Shown here in pieces: positions 1-7,349 of a DNA stretch of 64,000 nucleotides. The stretch comes from Scatomorpha sp964345235 (GTDB lineage Bacteria > Bacillota > Clostridia > Oscillospirales > Oscillospiraceae), in assembly GCA_964345235.1 (NCBI GenBank), contig CAYFQE010000006.1:1-64000 (forward strand). The letters are read 5' to 3'. Positions within the stretch are counted from its first letter, which is position 1; the number at the start of each line of letters is the position of its first letter. Both the position numbers and the translations under genes were made by a program. The notes beneath the pieces were generated by a model that was not told the origin of the DNA, did not search any database, and worked only from the letters and a program-made list of their open reading frames with translations.

Positions 1-226
1 TATCGGTTGAGAACCCGGTAATAACCGGATTATCATCATTATCTACCTCTTGCTTGGCATTGTATTCGTCGAAATACGAAATATGTTGTTCTCCGCTGCC
101 ATTCACTGTAACTGTGATGTCGCCGTTGGCGATATTGTATTCCCCCGCAAATGCCTGCACGGGCAAGAGCAGAACCAAGAGCAAAGTTATAAAGACTGAA
201 ATTGTTTTTTGAGTTTTTCGTTTCAT
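1..226 (-). CDS. Secreted protein, N-terminal part only (runs off window)
   Basis: Reading the minus strand from the ATG at 226-224 gives MKRKTQKTISVFITLLLV, then more hydrophobic residues, then PVQAFAG: a clear Sec signal peptide with an AXA-type cleavage site near residue 27. About 75 codons are visible and the frame is still open at base 1, so the C-terminus lies outside. A GGAGG at 236-240 lies 9 bases upstream of the ATG. The mature part starts with EYNIANGDITVTVNGSGEQ, a beta-strand-like stretch often seen in secreted clostridial surface proteins. I cannot name a family from this fragment. A longer open frame that starts further upstream in another phase is a shadow of it. Confidence 0.7.
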   Translation of the reverse strand, partial: MKRKTQKTISVFITLLLVLLLPVQAFAGEYNIANGDITVTVNGSGEQHISYFDEYNAKQEVDNDDNPVITGFSTD

Positions 227-422
227 AAAGGAGCGCCTCCATCTCTCAAGCTGTTTCTTGAATTATTATATATTAAGATTCTTCTGATTTTAGATTGATT
301 ATAATGGATTGGCGCTTTAAGCGTAATACATTTCAGTTGCTTTTTTTAAATATTATGTAAAGTTTTTAAACAAATATAGGCGGCAACGCTTTAGAAATTA
401 AGTATCTAAACAAAAAATAAAT

Positions 423-462
423 AAAAAAAGCCCGAAAATCCTGAATAAATCCGGATTTTCGG
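423..462 (-). terminator. Rho-independent terminator after tRNA-Ser
   Basis: A 10-bp stem (432-441 with 453-462) with an 11-base loop is followed on the minus strand by seven T (429-423). It begins 7 bases after the encoded CCA of the tRNA, so it ends that transcript. Confidence 0.85.
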
Positions 463-468
463 ACATAA

Positions 469-557
469 TGGCGGAGAGGGTGGGATTCGAACCCACGGCA
501 CGTTGCCGTGTCACCGGTTTTCAAGACCGGCTCCTTAAACCGCTCGGACACCTCTCC
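469..557 (-). tRNA. tRNA-Ser (anticodon UGA)
   Basis: The minus strand folds as a class II tRNA. The acceptor stem is GGAGAGG (557-551) with CCTCTCC (479-473). The anticodon loop reads CTTGAAA, giving anticodon TGA, and there is a long variable arm around ACACGGCAACGTGCC. The T-loop is GTTCGAATC. The discriminator G is followed by an encoded CCA (471-469). It is 89 nt long. Two overlapping open frames in this region are translations of the tRNA and not genes. Confidence 0.97.
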
Positions 558-572
558 GAGTCGAGCTTATGT

Positions 573-600
573 ATTATAACATTTTTATATAAAATCGCAA
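573..600 (-). promoter_or_regulatory. Sigma-A-type promoter for tRNA-Ser
   Basis: On the minus strand TTGCGA (600-595) is followed after 16 bases by TATAAT (578-573), placing the start about 10 bases before the mature tRNA 5' end. Confidence 0.6.
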
Positions 601-684
601 TAAGAAAATACAAAAACTTGAAAATAGAGGTGTAAAGCGCTTTGCCGCTTTGTGTCTTATTTATAAAAGAAATAGTTAATGCCA

Positions 685-745
685 ATGCCCATCTTTTGTA
701 AAGGGAAGAAGGCACGGCGAAGCCGCAACGGAGGGATTGACAAAA
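685..745. repeat. Two-hairpin intergenic repeat, copy 1
   Basis: This 61-base unit can be aligned with 15126-15186 (shared ATGCCC start, GGCACGGCG and AGCCG in the middle, GAGGG.TTGACAAAA at the end) with two compensating one-base shifts. It holds two small hairpins, the second built on CGGC/GCCG. It lies between genes. Units of this design are common in clostridial genomes as REP- or MITE-like dispersed repeats; that class assignment is inference. Confidence 0.6.
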
Positions 746-805
746 ATAAAGTACAGAGAGCTGTTAGTTTCTTTAAAATGTAGTTTACTTATGAATCAAA
801 CGGAT

Positions 806-1759
806 TTACGCAAAATACTGATTGTCGTAATTGTCCTCAATACATCTGATAAGCAGGGTTAAAACATCGTTAAAAGGCGTTTTAACTCCGAGCTTTTTGC
901 CGTAGCGAGATATTGCGCCGTTTAAAAATTCAATTTCAGTGGGTCTTTTGTGCAAAACAGCATCCTGCGCCATAGAGGGATAATAACTGCCGAAGCTTTT
1001 CTCAATATTCTCTTCCTCGGCCTCGAGCATAGGCCAAAGATCTCCCACTCCGGCGGCCTTGGCCACCTCAGTGCCCTCTTTCCAAATGTTAAGCACAATC
1101 TCTCTGCCGTTTTTATCAGCAAATACCTCGCCGACTTTAAGCCTCAAAGCCGCGCTGGTGGCGTTGTAACCGCAGTTTGCTATAACTTTTTTCCACACAT
1201 AGGGTCTGACATCCTCGTCGAAGCTTGCGTTGCATCCGCCCTTGTTAAAAAGTTCTTCCAATGCCTTGCCGGCTCTCTCGCTCATCGGGCTCTTCTCAAG
1301 AGCGCCGAAGCGCATTTGAATTCCTTCCTCGGGCTTGCTCACGCAAACTCCGGGACACTTGAGTTCGGTGCCTATAAGCCCGCTACCATATAAAATCCTG
1401 TCTTTCGATACATACTTTGCCATTATGTCCTCGTTTCCAAGTCCGTTTTGAAGAGAAACAAGAACCGTATTGTCGGAAATACACTGCTTCGAATCGGCCA
1501 GAAGCTCATCGGTCTGAGTGGCCTTTACCATTATAATTATCATATCGACATTTTCGCATACTTCCGAGAGCTTAGAGCAGGTTTTAAAACCAGTGAGAAC
1601 TTCCTCGTAGTCGGGGGTGCAAAACCTAAGGCCCTCGTCACGAATCTTGTCCATATGAGCCTTGTATTTGTCTACCAGCCAGACATCTGCGCCGCCGCGC
1701 CTGAGATAAGCCGCAAAAACGCTTCCGGCGGCTCCTGAACCGAGCATGACAATTTTCAT
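806..1759 (-). CDS. Ketopantoate reductase family protein (PanE/ApbA-like)
   Basis: This 317-residue protein has the layout of 2-dehydropantoate 2-reductases. An N-terminal Rossmann fold carries GSGAAG at residues 7-12. A conserved Lys region (KKVIANCGYNATSAA) sits near the middle. The C-terminal helical domain contains SMAQDAVLHKRPTEIEFLNG and KTPFND, the family's substrate-domain signatures. Family members reduce ketopantoate with NADPH for pantothenate and CoA synthesis, but clostridial paralogs often act on other 2-keto acids, so the substrate is not certain. The ATG has GGAGGAAAG upstream. It begins 40 bases after obg in the same direction, so it is probably the last gene of that operon. 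No other pantothenate genes are nearby. Confidence 0.85.
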   Translation of the reverse strand: MKIVMLGSGAAGSVFAAYLRRGGADVWLVDKYKAHMDKIRDEGLRFCTPDYEEVLTGFKTCSKLSEVCENVDMIIIMVKATQTDELLADSKQCISDNTVLVSLQNGLGNEDIMAKYVSKDRILYGSGLIGTELKCPGVCVSKPEEGIQMRFGALEKSPMSERAGKALEELFNKGGCNASFDEDVRPYVWKKVIANCGYNATSAALRLKVGEVFADKNGREIVLNIWKEGTEVAKAAGVGDLWPMLEAEEENIEKSFGSYYPSMAQDAVLHKRPTEIEFLNGAISRYGKKLGVKTPFNDVLTLLIRCIEDNYDNQYFA

Positions 1760-1799
1760 ATCTTTCCTCCGTTTTATAAGTTTAGATTGCTATATAATA

Positions 1800-3083
1800 T
1801 TAAGAAACATATTCGAATTCATATCCGGCAAGAGAGATGAAGTCTCCGTCCTCAAGGCCCATTTCATAGAGTCTGTCATATATGCCGACAGTTCTGAGAA
1901 CGCGGTCTAAATACATTCTGCCCTCGTGATCCGAAAGGCTCGCCGTGAAAATAAGGTTTTCCACCCATTCGCCCTCAAGCATCCAAGTGTCGTCAACCTT
2001 TTCAATTCTAACATCCTCGGGGCCTTCTCTCATAGGCTCGGGTCTTACAAACTCTGGCCCATATATTTGAGGAGGCGGCAGGGTAGAGAGTATCTCGGCG
2101 GCTCTGCGCATAAGCCTTAAGGTGCCTTTTTTTGTCGCGGCCGAAATTTCAAAAAACTCAAGCCCTTTGCCCTCAACATGGGCTTTTAAACGCTCAAGAT
2201 TGTCGCTTTCGGGGTCTAGTATATCTGTCTTATTGGCGGCGACAAGCTGAGGCCTGTCATTAAGCTCCGGGCTGTATAAGGCGAGCTCCTCATTTATCGC
2301 TTCAAAGTCCTCAACAGGGTCTCGGCCCTCAATGCCCGAAACATCAACAACATGGATGAGAAGCCTTGTCCTGTCAATGTGCCTCAAAAATTCAAATCCG
2401 AGGCCGACGCCCTCCGAAGCGCCCTCTATAATACCCGGAATATCCGCCAGTACAAACGAGGTTTTCTCATCTGTTCTCACATAACCGAGGTTGGGGGAGA
2501 GAGTGGTAAAACTGTAGTTTGCTATCTTAGGCTTGGCGTTTGTAACGGATGCAAGCAGGCTGGACTTTCCGACATTGGGAAAGCCTATAAGGCCAACATC
2601 CGCAAGCAGTCTGAGCTCGATGAGTAGCTCCATTTCTTCGCCCTTAAAACCGGGTTTAGAAAACATGGGAATCTGCCTTGTAGAGCTTGCAAAATTCATG
2701 TTTCCAAGCCCGCCCTTGCCGCCTTTAGCTACCACAAAGCTGTCGGAAGCCGACATATCGTGAATCACAAGTCCGCTTTGGGCATCTCTTATAACCGTAG
2801 CTCTGGGCACCTTTATAACAAGGTCTTTTCCGCTTTTGCCGTAACATTTTTTTGAGCCGCCGTTCATGCCGTTTTCGGCTACGAATTTTCTTTTAAACTT
2901 AAAATCCAGCAGAGTAGAGAGGCGGTCGTCGGCCACAAAGACAATATCTCCGCCTTTGCCGCCGTTTCCGCCGTCGGGTCCTCCGGCGGCCACAAATTTT
3001 TCACGCCTAAAAGAAACGGCGCCGTCGCCTCCGTTGCCGGCCTTTACATATATTTCAGCTATATCAACAAACTGACTTGCCAT
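1800..3083 (-). CDS. obg: Obg family GTPase (ribosome assembly)
   Basis: All three Obg domains are visible in 427 residues. The Gly-rich Obg fold spans roughly 1-158. The G domain has G1 at 167-174 (GFPNVGKS), G3 DIPGIIEGAS, G4 NKTD and G5 SAATKKG. A C-terminal OCT domain ends near EFEYVS. Obg binds the 50S subunit and links ribosome maturation to growth and stress. The gene sits in the usual rplU-rpmA-obg neighbourhood, here with a lipoprotein gene inserted between rpmA and obg. Its ATG overlaps the stop of that lipoprotein gene by one base (TAATG), which suggests translational coupling. Confidence 0.97.
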   Translation of the reverse strand: MASQFVDIAEIYVKAGNGGDGAVSFRREKFVAAGGPDGGNGGKGGDIVFVADDRLSTLLDFKFKRKFVAENGMNGGSKKCYGKSGKDLVIKVPRATVIRDAQSGLVIHDMSASDSFVVAKGGKGGLGNMNFASSTRQIPMFSKPGFKGEEMELLIELRLLADVGLIGFPNVGKSSLLASVTNAKPKIANYSFTTLSPNLGYVRTDEKTSFVLADIPGIIEGASEGVGLGFEFLRHIDRTRLLIHVVDVSGIEGRDPVEDFEAINEELALYSPELNDRPQLVAANKTDILDPESDNLERLKAHVEGKGLEFFEISAATKKGTLRLMRRAAEILSTLPPPQIYGPEFVRPEPMREGPEDVRIEKVDDTWMLEGEWVENLIFTASLSDHEGRMYLDRVLRTVGIYDRLYEMGLEDGDFISLAGYEFEYVS

Positions 3084-3748
3084 TATTCAAACTCCTCAAA
3101 ATACTCCAAAAGTGCCTGTCCCGCTTTCTCAAGCTTATCCCTGCATATTATGTTAACCATATAATTTCCATATCTGAGCGAAAAGTACGATTCAAAAAGT
3201 CCATCCTCTGGAGCCTTCATATACAGTGCCGTGTATTTATATGCACCAAAACTTAAACTGCCCATGCTTAGCTTTTGGTAAGCCGAATTAAAAAGCGTTA
3301 AATCGCTTAAAATCTGTTTCTGATAAATCTTTTCGCTTACATATGAGCTCCTATCGCTCTCGCGCATGTCTTCAAGCAATAAAACAATGTATTTAATGCC
3401 GTCATCGCCAAGCGCTGTCATCTCATAAGTTATTTTACCGTCTTTGGATGCCTCATCATTTTCGAACATCGAACTGTCCGAAAAGCTCCAGCCCTCGGGA
3501 AGATTAAAGACAAGGCCGAGATGAAGATTATAATATTTGTCTCCTTTTATAAGGCCAAAGGGTTCCTCAAGAGCGCCGAGCTCATCTCTCAAAGCTGCCT
3601 CGGCGCCCGAACCCTCGTTTTTAAGAACTCCGGCTTCGGATTCTGGCGGCGCAGAGCTTTCACGCGCCGACTTCAAAACCGCAGTTTCACAGGCCGAAAG
3701 AGATAATAAAACTATTAGACTTAATGCCGCAAATAAAAATTTTTTCAT
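3083..3748 (-). CDS. Predicted lipoprotein inserted between rpmA and obg
   Basis: The start is placed at the ATG of MKKFLFAALSLIVLL, which gives a signal peptide with lipobox LSAC and about 221 residues. An in-frame start 33 bases upstream lies inside a terminator hairpin and is rejected. The mature protein begins with a Ser/Glu/Ala-rich linker. It then has a globular part (YYNLHLGLVFNLPEGWSFSD, later YIVLLLEDMRE) that resembles clostridial lipoproteins of unknown role which describe a change in a measured variable. I see no catalytic motif. The ribosome binding site is weak (GTGGCGG). Its stop overlaps the start of obg, so both are translated from one message. Confidence 0.75.
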   Translation of the reverse strand: MKKFLFAALSLIVLLSLSACETAVLKSARESSAPPESEAGVLKNEGSGAEAALRDELGALEEPFGLIKGDKYYNLHLGLVFNLPEGWSFSDSSMFENDEASKDGKITYEMTALGDDGIKYIVLLLEDMRESDRSSYVSEKIYQKQILSDLTLFNSAYQKLSMGSLSFGAYKYTALYMKAPEDGLFESYFSLRYGNYMVNIICRDKLEKAGQALLEYFEEFE

Positions 3749-3763
3749 ATCCGCCACTGTTTC

Positions 3764-3792
3764 AAAAAAAGGGCGACGCAAATGCGTCGCCC
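3764..3792 (-). terminator. Terminator between rpmA and the lipoprotein gene
   Basis: A perfect 10-bp stem (3771-3780 with 3783-3792) has a 2-base spacer and is followed on the minus strand by seven T (3770-3764). It lies just after rpmA and 16 bases before the lipoprotein start. It should therefore attenuate read-through from the ribosomal protein genes into lipoprotein-obg. Confidence 0.88.
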
Positions 3793-3805
3793 TATGTTTT
3801 TAGCT

Positions 3806-4063
3806 TTACTGAGCTTCGTAAACAGAAACCTGCTTGCGCTTTTTATCTTTGCGCTCAAAGCTTACATGACCGTCAATCAAAGCAAACAAAGTGTCGTCCT
3901 TGCCCCTGCCGACATTAACGCCGGGGTGGATTTTTGTTCCACGCTGTCTGACTAAGATGTTTCCCGCCAATACAAACTGACCGTCAGCTCTCTTGACGCC
4001 AAGATACTTAGGTCCGCTGTCTCTGCCGTTCTTTGTTGAACCGCCGCCTTTTTTATGTGCCAT
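3806..4063 (-). CDS. rpmA: 50S ribosomal protein L27, without N-terminal extension
   Basis: The 85-residue protein starts MAHKKGGGSTKNGRDS and carries the L27 core (LAGNILVRQRGTKIHPG, GKDDTLFA). L27 reaches the peptidyl transferase centre with its N-terminus. Many Firmicutes make L27 with a short FF-containing extension removed by the protease Prp, encoded between rplU and rpmA. Here the gap to rplU is only 36 bases. GGAGGTG precedes the ATG, and an in-frame TAA lies two codons before it. So neither the extension nor prp is present. Confidence 0.97.
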   Translation of the reverse strand: MAHKKGGGSTKNGRDSGPKYLGVKRADGQFVLAGNILVRQRGTKIHPGVNVGRGKDDTLFALIDGHVSFERKDKKRKQVSVYEAQ

Positions 4064-4099
4064 GTGTTACACCTCCGTAGTCAAATAATGTGGAACAGA

Positions 4100-4411
4100 T
4101 TACGAGATAGACTCGATCTGAATCTTTGTGTAGGGCTGTCTGTGGCCTTGAGTTCTTTCATAGCCCTTTTTGCGCTTTTTCTTAAAGACTCTAATCTTCT
4201 TGCCCTTGCCTGTCTTAATGACATTGGCAACTACAGATGCGCCTTCGAGATAGGGAGCGCCGAACTGGTAATTTTCTTCATCAATGAGAGCCAAAACCTT
4301 ATCGAACTTCACTGTTTCTCCGTTTTGAAGATCAAGCTTCTCGATGAAGAGAATGTCGCCCTCGCTTGCGCGGTACTGCTTACCGCCGGTTTCAAAAATA
4401 ACGTTTTTCAC
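4100..4411 (-). CDS. rplU: 50S ribosomal protein L21
   Basis: The 103-residue sequence matches L21 throughout: FETGGKQYRASEGD at the start, a basic KKIRVFKKKRKKGYERTQGH stretch, and GHRQPYTKIQIESI at the end. The start codon is GTG (4411-4409), with GAGAGGT a few bases upstream. It is the first gene of the rplU-rpmA pair and has a near-consensus promoter about 75 bases upstream. Confidence 0.97.
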   Translation of the reverse strand: MKNVIFETGGKQYRASEGDILFIEKLDLQNGETVKFDKVLALIDEENYQFGAPYLEGASVVANVIKTGKGKKIRVFKKKRKKGYERTQGHRQPYTKIQIESIS

Positions 4412-4482
4412 TTTCTAACCTCTCTATAGAGACTCGCTTTAAAGGTGCAAAATGCTTAAAACCTTTTCAATGCGGCTCGAGT

Positions 4483-4511
4483 ATGATAGCACAGGGGGCC
4501 GAAGCTGTCAA
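4483..4511 (-). promoter_or_regulatory. Promoter of rplU-rpmA
   Basis: On the minus strand a perfect -35 TTGACA (4511-4506) is followed after exactly 17 bases by TATCAT (4488-4483). The roughly 65-base leader between start site and rplU is where Firmicutes often carry the L21 autoregulatory element. I did not confirm that fold. Confidence 0.8.
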
Positions 4512-4590
4512 GGGAAATCTCTTTTTAAACGGATAAAATACTAAAACAAATTTAGATTTTAATTGAGATTGAGGCAAAATTAAAACATAA

Positions 4591-4632
4591 ATAAAAAGAG
4601 GCACAATGACTCAAAGTCTTTTGTGCCTCTTT
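4591..4632 (-). terminator. Terminator of ackA
   Basis: A 12-bp stem (4595-4606 with 4621-4632) has an extra inner pairing GACT/AGTC, and the minus strand continues as a T-rich run. It sits between ackA and the rplU promoter. Confidence 0.85.
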
Positions 4633-4668
4633 ACTGTTGCAAAACTAAAGCATCTTGCTGCCGAAACT

Positions 4669-5874
4669 TTATTTTTTCGAAACGATTTCAGCCGTATCTC
4701 TGGCTATCATAAGTTCTTCGTTGGTGGGAATTACAAAAACCTTTACCTTGGAGTCTTTGGTCGAAATCATGATGTCCTCGCCGCGCTTGGAGTTGGCCTC
4801 TTCATCAAGCTCAATGCCGAGATAACCGAGATACTTCATAATGCCTTTTCTGGTTGTGGCAGAGTTTTCGCCGATTCCCGCTGTAAAAACAATGGCGTCA
4901 ACGCCGTTCATTGCTGCGGTGTATGCGCCTACATATTTGGCAACCGAATATTCAAAAATGTCAAGCGCAAGTCTGGCTCTCTCGTTGCCTTCATTGGCGG
5001 CGTTCTCAAGGTCTCTAAAGTCGCTCGAAACGCCTGAAATGCCGAACACACCGGACTTCTTGTTAAAAACAGTGCCCAGCTCTTCGACGGAGATGTTATC
5101 TTTGCCGGTGATAAATTCAACTATGCTTGCGTCAATATCGCCGCAACGCGTACCCATGGGAACACCGGCAAGGGGAGTGAAGCCCATGGATGTATCAAGG
5201 CTCTTGCCGTTCATAACAGCGGTAATCGAAGAGCCGTTGCCCATATGGCAAGATATCATTTTAATTTCTTCGGGCTTTTTACCCATAAGCTCGGCCACTC
5301 TGCCCGAAACATATCTGTGGCTTATTCCGTGGAAACCGTAGCGGCGTATTTTGTGATTTTCATAATACTCATAGGGAAGAGCATAGATATAGGACTTTTT
5401 GGGCATTGTCTGGTGGAAGGATGTATCAAATACACCGACCTGGGGAACGCTATCACCCATAACAGCCGTGCATGCATTTATACCCGTGATGTTGGCGGGA
5501 TTGTGCAGGGGAGCCAGAGGGATGCATTCCTCTAAGGCGGCCATCACCTTCTCGTCAATAAGCACGCTCGATGCAAAAGCCTCGCCTCCGTGAACAACAC
5601 GGTGACCGACAGCATCGATTTCACTCATGCTCGATAAAACTCCGCACTCAGAGTCTGTGAGTTTTTCGATAACTGCGGCTATGGCCTCGGAGTGAGTGGG
5701 CATCGGTATATCCTCGTCAAATTTTACCTTGCCCTCGATAAGGGGAGTGTGCTTTAAATGCCCGTCAATACCGATTCTCTCGCAGAGTCCTTTTGCAAGT
5801 ACGCTTTTGTTCTCCATATCGATGAGCTGATACTTCAAAGAGGAGCTTCCTGCGTTGATTACGAGTACTTTCAT
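4669..5874 (-). CDS. ackA: Acetate kinase
   Basis: At 401 residues this is a full-length acetate kinase, making ATP and acetate from acetyl phosphate and ADP (reversible). The ASKHA-fold motifs are all present: NAGSSSLKYQL at the N-terminus, VVHGGE, HNPANI, FDTSFHQTMP, RYGFHGISHRYV, CHMGNGSS and FTAGIGENS. The ATG has AAAGGA upstream. No phosphotransacetylase gene is adjacent. It is transcribed divergently from tmcAL, whose enzyme consumes acetate. Confidence 0.97.
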   Translation of the reverse strand: MKVLVINAGSSSLKYQLIDMENKSVLAKGLCERIGIDGHLKHTPLIEGKVKFDEDIPMPTHSEAIAAVIEKLTDSECGVLSSMSEIDAVGHRVVHGGEAFASSVLIDEKVMAALEECIPLAPLHNPANITGINACTAVMGDSVPQVGVFDTSFHQTMPKKSYIYALPYEYYENHKIRRYGFHGISHRYVSGRVAELMGKKPEEIKMISCHMGNGSSITAVMNGKSLDTSMGFTPLAGVPMGTRCGDIDASIVEFITGKDNISVEELGTVFNKKSGVFGISGVSSDFRDLENAANEGNERARLALDIFEYSVAKYVGAYTAAMNGVDAIVFTAGIGENSATTRKGIMKYLGYLGIELDEEANSKRGEDIMISTKDSKVKVFVIPTNEELMIARDTAEIVSKK

Positions 5875-5927
5875 TACAAAATCCTTTCTACAAGCTTACT
5901 ACTTGTGATAAAATAATAAAATAAAAA

Positions 5928-5957
5928 TTGTGTACTATATAAAATAACCGATAATAT
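5928..5957 (+). promoter_or_regulatory. Possible promoter of tmcAL
   Basis: TTGTGT (5928-5933) and TAATAT (5952-5957) are 18 bases apart in a very AT-rich stretch. The match is weak and could be by chance. Confidence 0.35.
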
Positions 5958-6013
5958 TTTATAACATCGGCTTTTTAAAAACAAGACAATAAGAGATAAA
6001 AACGGAGTTAAAG

Positions 6014-7225
6014 ATGAAAATCGGAGCGGTAATATCGGAATTCAATCCCTTTCACAACGGACACGAATATGTAATCAGCGAATTTAAGAAAATTATGGGT
6101 GATGAGAGCTGTGTCATAGCGCTCATGTCGGGAGATTATGTCCAAAGAGGCGAGCCGGCGATTTTCCCGAAGGAGATACGCGCAAGAGCGGCGATTGAGA
6201 GCTCTGTCGATCTTGTTATCGAGCTTCCTTTGCCCTATTCGATGTCCTCGGCGGAAGGCTTCGCTTCCTATGCTGTAGAGCTTTTAAACGAGCTTTCGAT
6301 TGTGGATTATCTCTTCTTCGGGAGCGAGAGCGCAGATTTAAATAAGCTTTCAAATGTGGCGGAAGCCCTTTTAAAAAATGAGATTACGGAAAAAATCTTG
6401 ACAAAAATGAAAGACGGAATATCCTTTCCCGCGGCCAGAGAGGAAGTGCTACGAGATGAGGGCATTTTAAAAGATGAAGAGGAAATAAAACCCAACGACA
6501 TACTTGCCGTTGAATATATAAAAGCTCTCCTAAAATCCAATTCTAAAATTAGGCCTTGCGCAATAAGACGAAAGGGTGTCGAGCACGATTCGCATAAAAA
6601 ATCAAAAGGTTTCGCTTCGGCATCATATATAAGAAAGCTTATTTTAGCGGGGGAGAGCGCTGGTGACTATCTGCCCGAAAAAGCCTCGAAAATATATAAA
6701 ACAGCCGTAAAAGAGGGAATAGGTCCCGTCAGTCTCCTCGATATGGAGCAGGCGCTTCTTGCAAGACTGCGCTTTTTAAAAGCGGAAGAGCTCTCACTTT
6801 TGCCCGATGTGGCCGAGGGAATTGAAAACCTGCTATATAAAAATATAAATAGTGGAAACAGTTTTGAAGAAATAACCGAGCTTTCCGTTTCAAAGCGTTA
6901 TCCCAGAGCTAGAATAAAGAGAATGCTTCTATATGCCGCTTTAAACATCACAAAAGAAGACATGGAAAAATATAAAAAAGCTCCCTACTTCAGAGTTTTG
7001 GCATCAAATACCAAGGGCACGAAAATTCTGAGACTTATCACTCAAAAATCCAATCTTCCGGCTCTCATAAAACCCTCTGCAGTAAAAAAACTCGGGAACA
7101 CTGCGGAAAGCTTCATCGAATTTTCATCTTTGGCAAGAGATTTTTACACTCTTGCAATAGATAACGGTATGTATATAAGGCCTGGAGGCGAGTATCGCTT
7201 GAGCCCGTTCATTAAGACGGTTTAA
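6014..7225 (+). CDS. tmcAL: tRNA(Met) cytidine acetate ligase (TmcAL, YlbM family)
   Basis: The N-terminus carries a nucleotidyltransferase HxGH motif (EFNPFHNGH, residues 9-17) and the family signature MSGDYVQRGEPAIFPK. Length (403 residues) is typical for TmcAL, the Bacillus YlbM enzyme. That enzyme activates acetate with ATP and acetylates C34 of elongator tRNA-Met to form ac4C. In this family acetate is used directly rather than acetyl-CoA. The position next to ackA is therefore suggestive, as both act in acetate metabolism. Upstream CGGAGTTAAAG is a plausible ribosome binding site. The ATG gives the expected start. Confidence 0.93.
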   Translation: MKIGAVISEFNPFHNGHEYVISEFKKIMGDESCVIALMSGDYVQRGEPAIFPKEIRARAAIESSVDLVIELPLPYSMSSAEGFASYAVELLNELSIVDYLFFGSESADLNKLSNVAEALLKNEITEKILTKMKDGISFPAAREEVLRDEGILKDEEEIKPNDILAVEYIKALLKSNSKIRPCAIRRKGVEHDSHKKSKGFASASYIRKLILAGESAGDYLPEKASKIYKTAVKEGIGPVSLLDMEQALLARLRFLKAEELSLLPDVAEGIENLLYKNINSGNSFEEITELSVSKRYPRARIKRMLLYAALNITKEDMEKYKKAPYFRVLASNTKGTKILRLITQKSNLPALIKPSAVKKLGNTAESFIEFSSLARDFYTLAIDNGMYIRPGGEYRLSPFIKTV

Positions 7226-7253
7226 TAAAAATTGATAATTTTTAGCTAATATC

Positions 7254-7282
7254 TTGCATTCCTCCGTTACTTGGACTATAAT
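7254..7282 (+). promoter_or_regulatory. Promoter of the liv operon
   Basis: TTGCAT (7254-7259), 17 bases, then a perfect TATAAT (7277-7282). It lies 68 bases before the binding-protein start and is likely the main promoter of the transport operon. Confidence 0.75.
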
Positions 7283-7292
7283 ACGCAAATAT

Positions 7293-7308
7293 AAAGACAA
7301 ATGTCTTT
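7293..7308 (+). promoter_or_regulatory. Palindrome downstream of the liv promoter, possible operator
   Basis: AAAGACA-AA-TGTCTTT is a perfect 7-bp inverted repeat about 10 to 25 bases downstream of the -10 box, where a repressor could block transcription. No regulator is encoded nearby. Confidence 0.35.
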
Positions 7309-7349
7309 GTAGGAAAGACAAAAACTAAAAAAGTACGATGGAGGAAAGA

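Noticed and set aside
39..242. A 67-residue open frame at the left edge
   Set aside because: It is out of phase with a signal-peptide frame starting at 226, which has the ribosome binding site and extends beyond the window.
366..715. Two open frames across the tRNA-Ser region
   Set aside because: They translate the tRNA and its flanks; no ribosome binding site and typical spurious tRNA-derived peptides.
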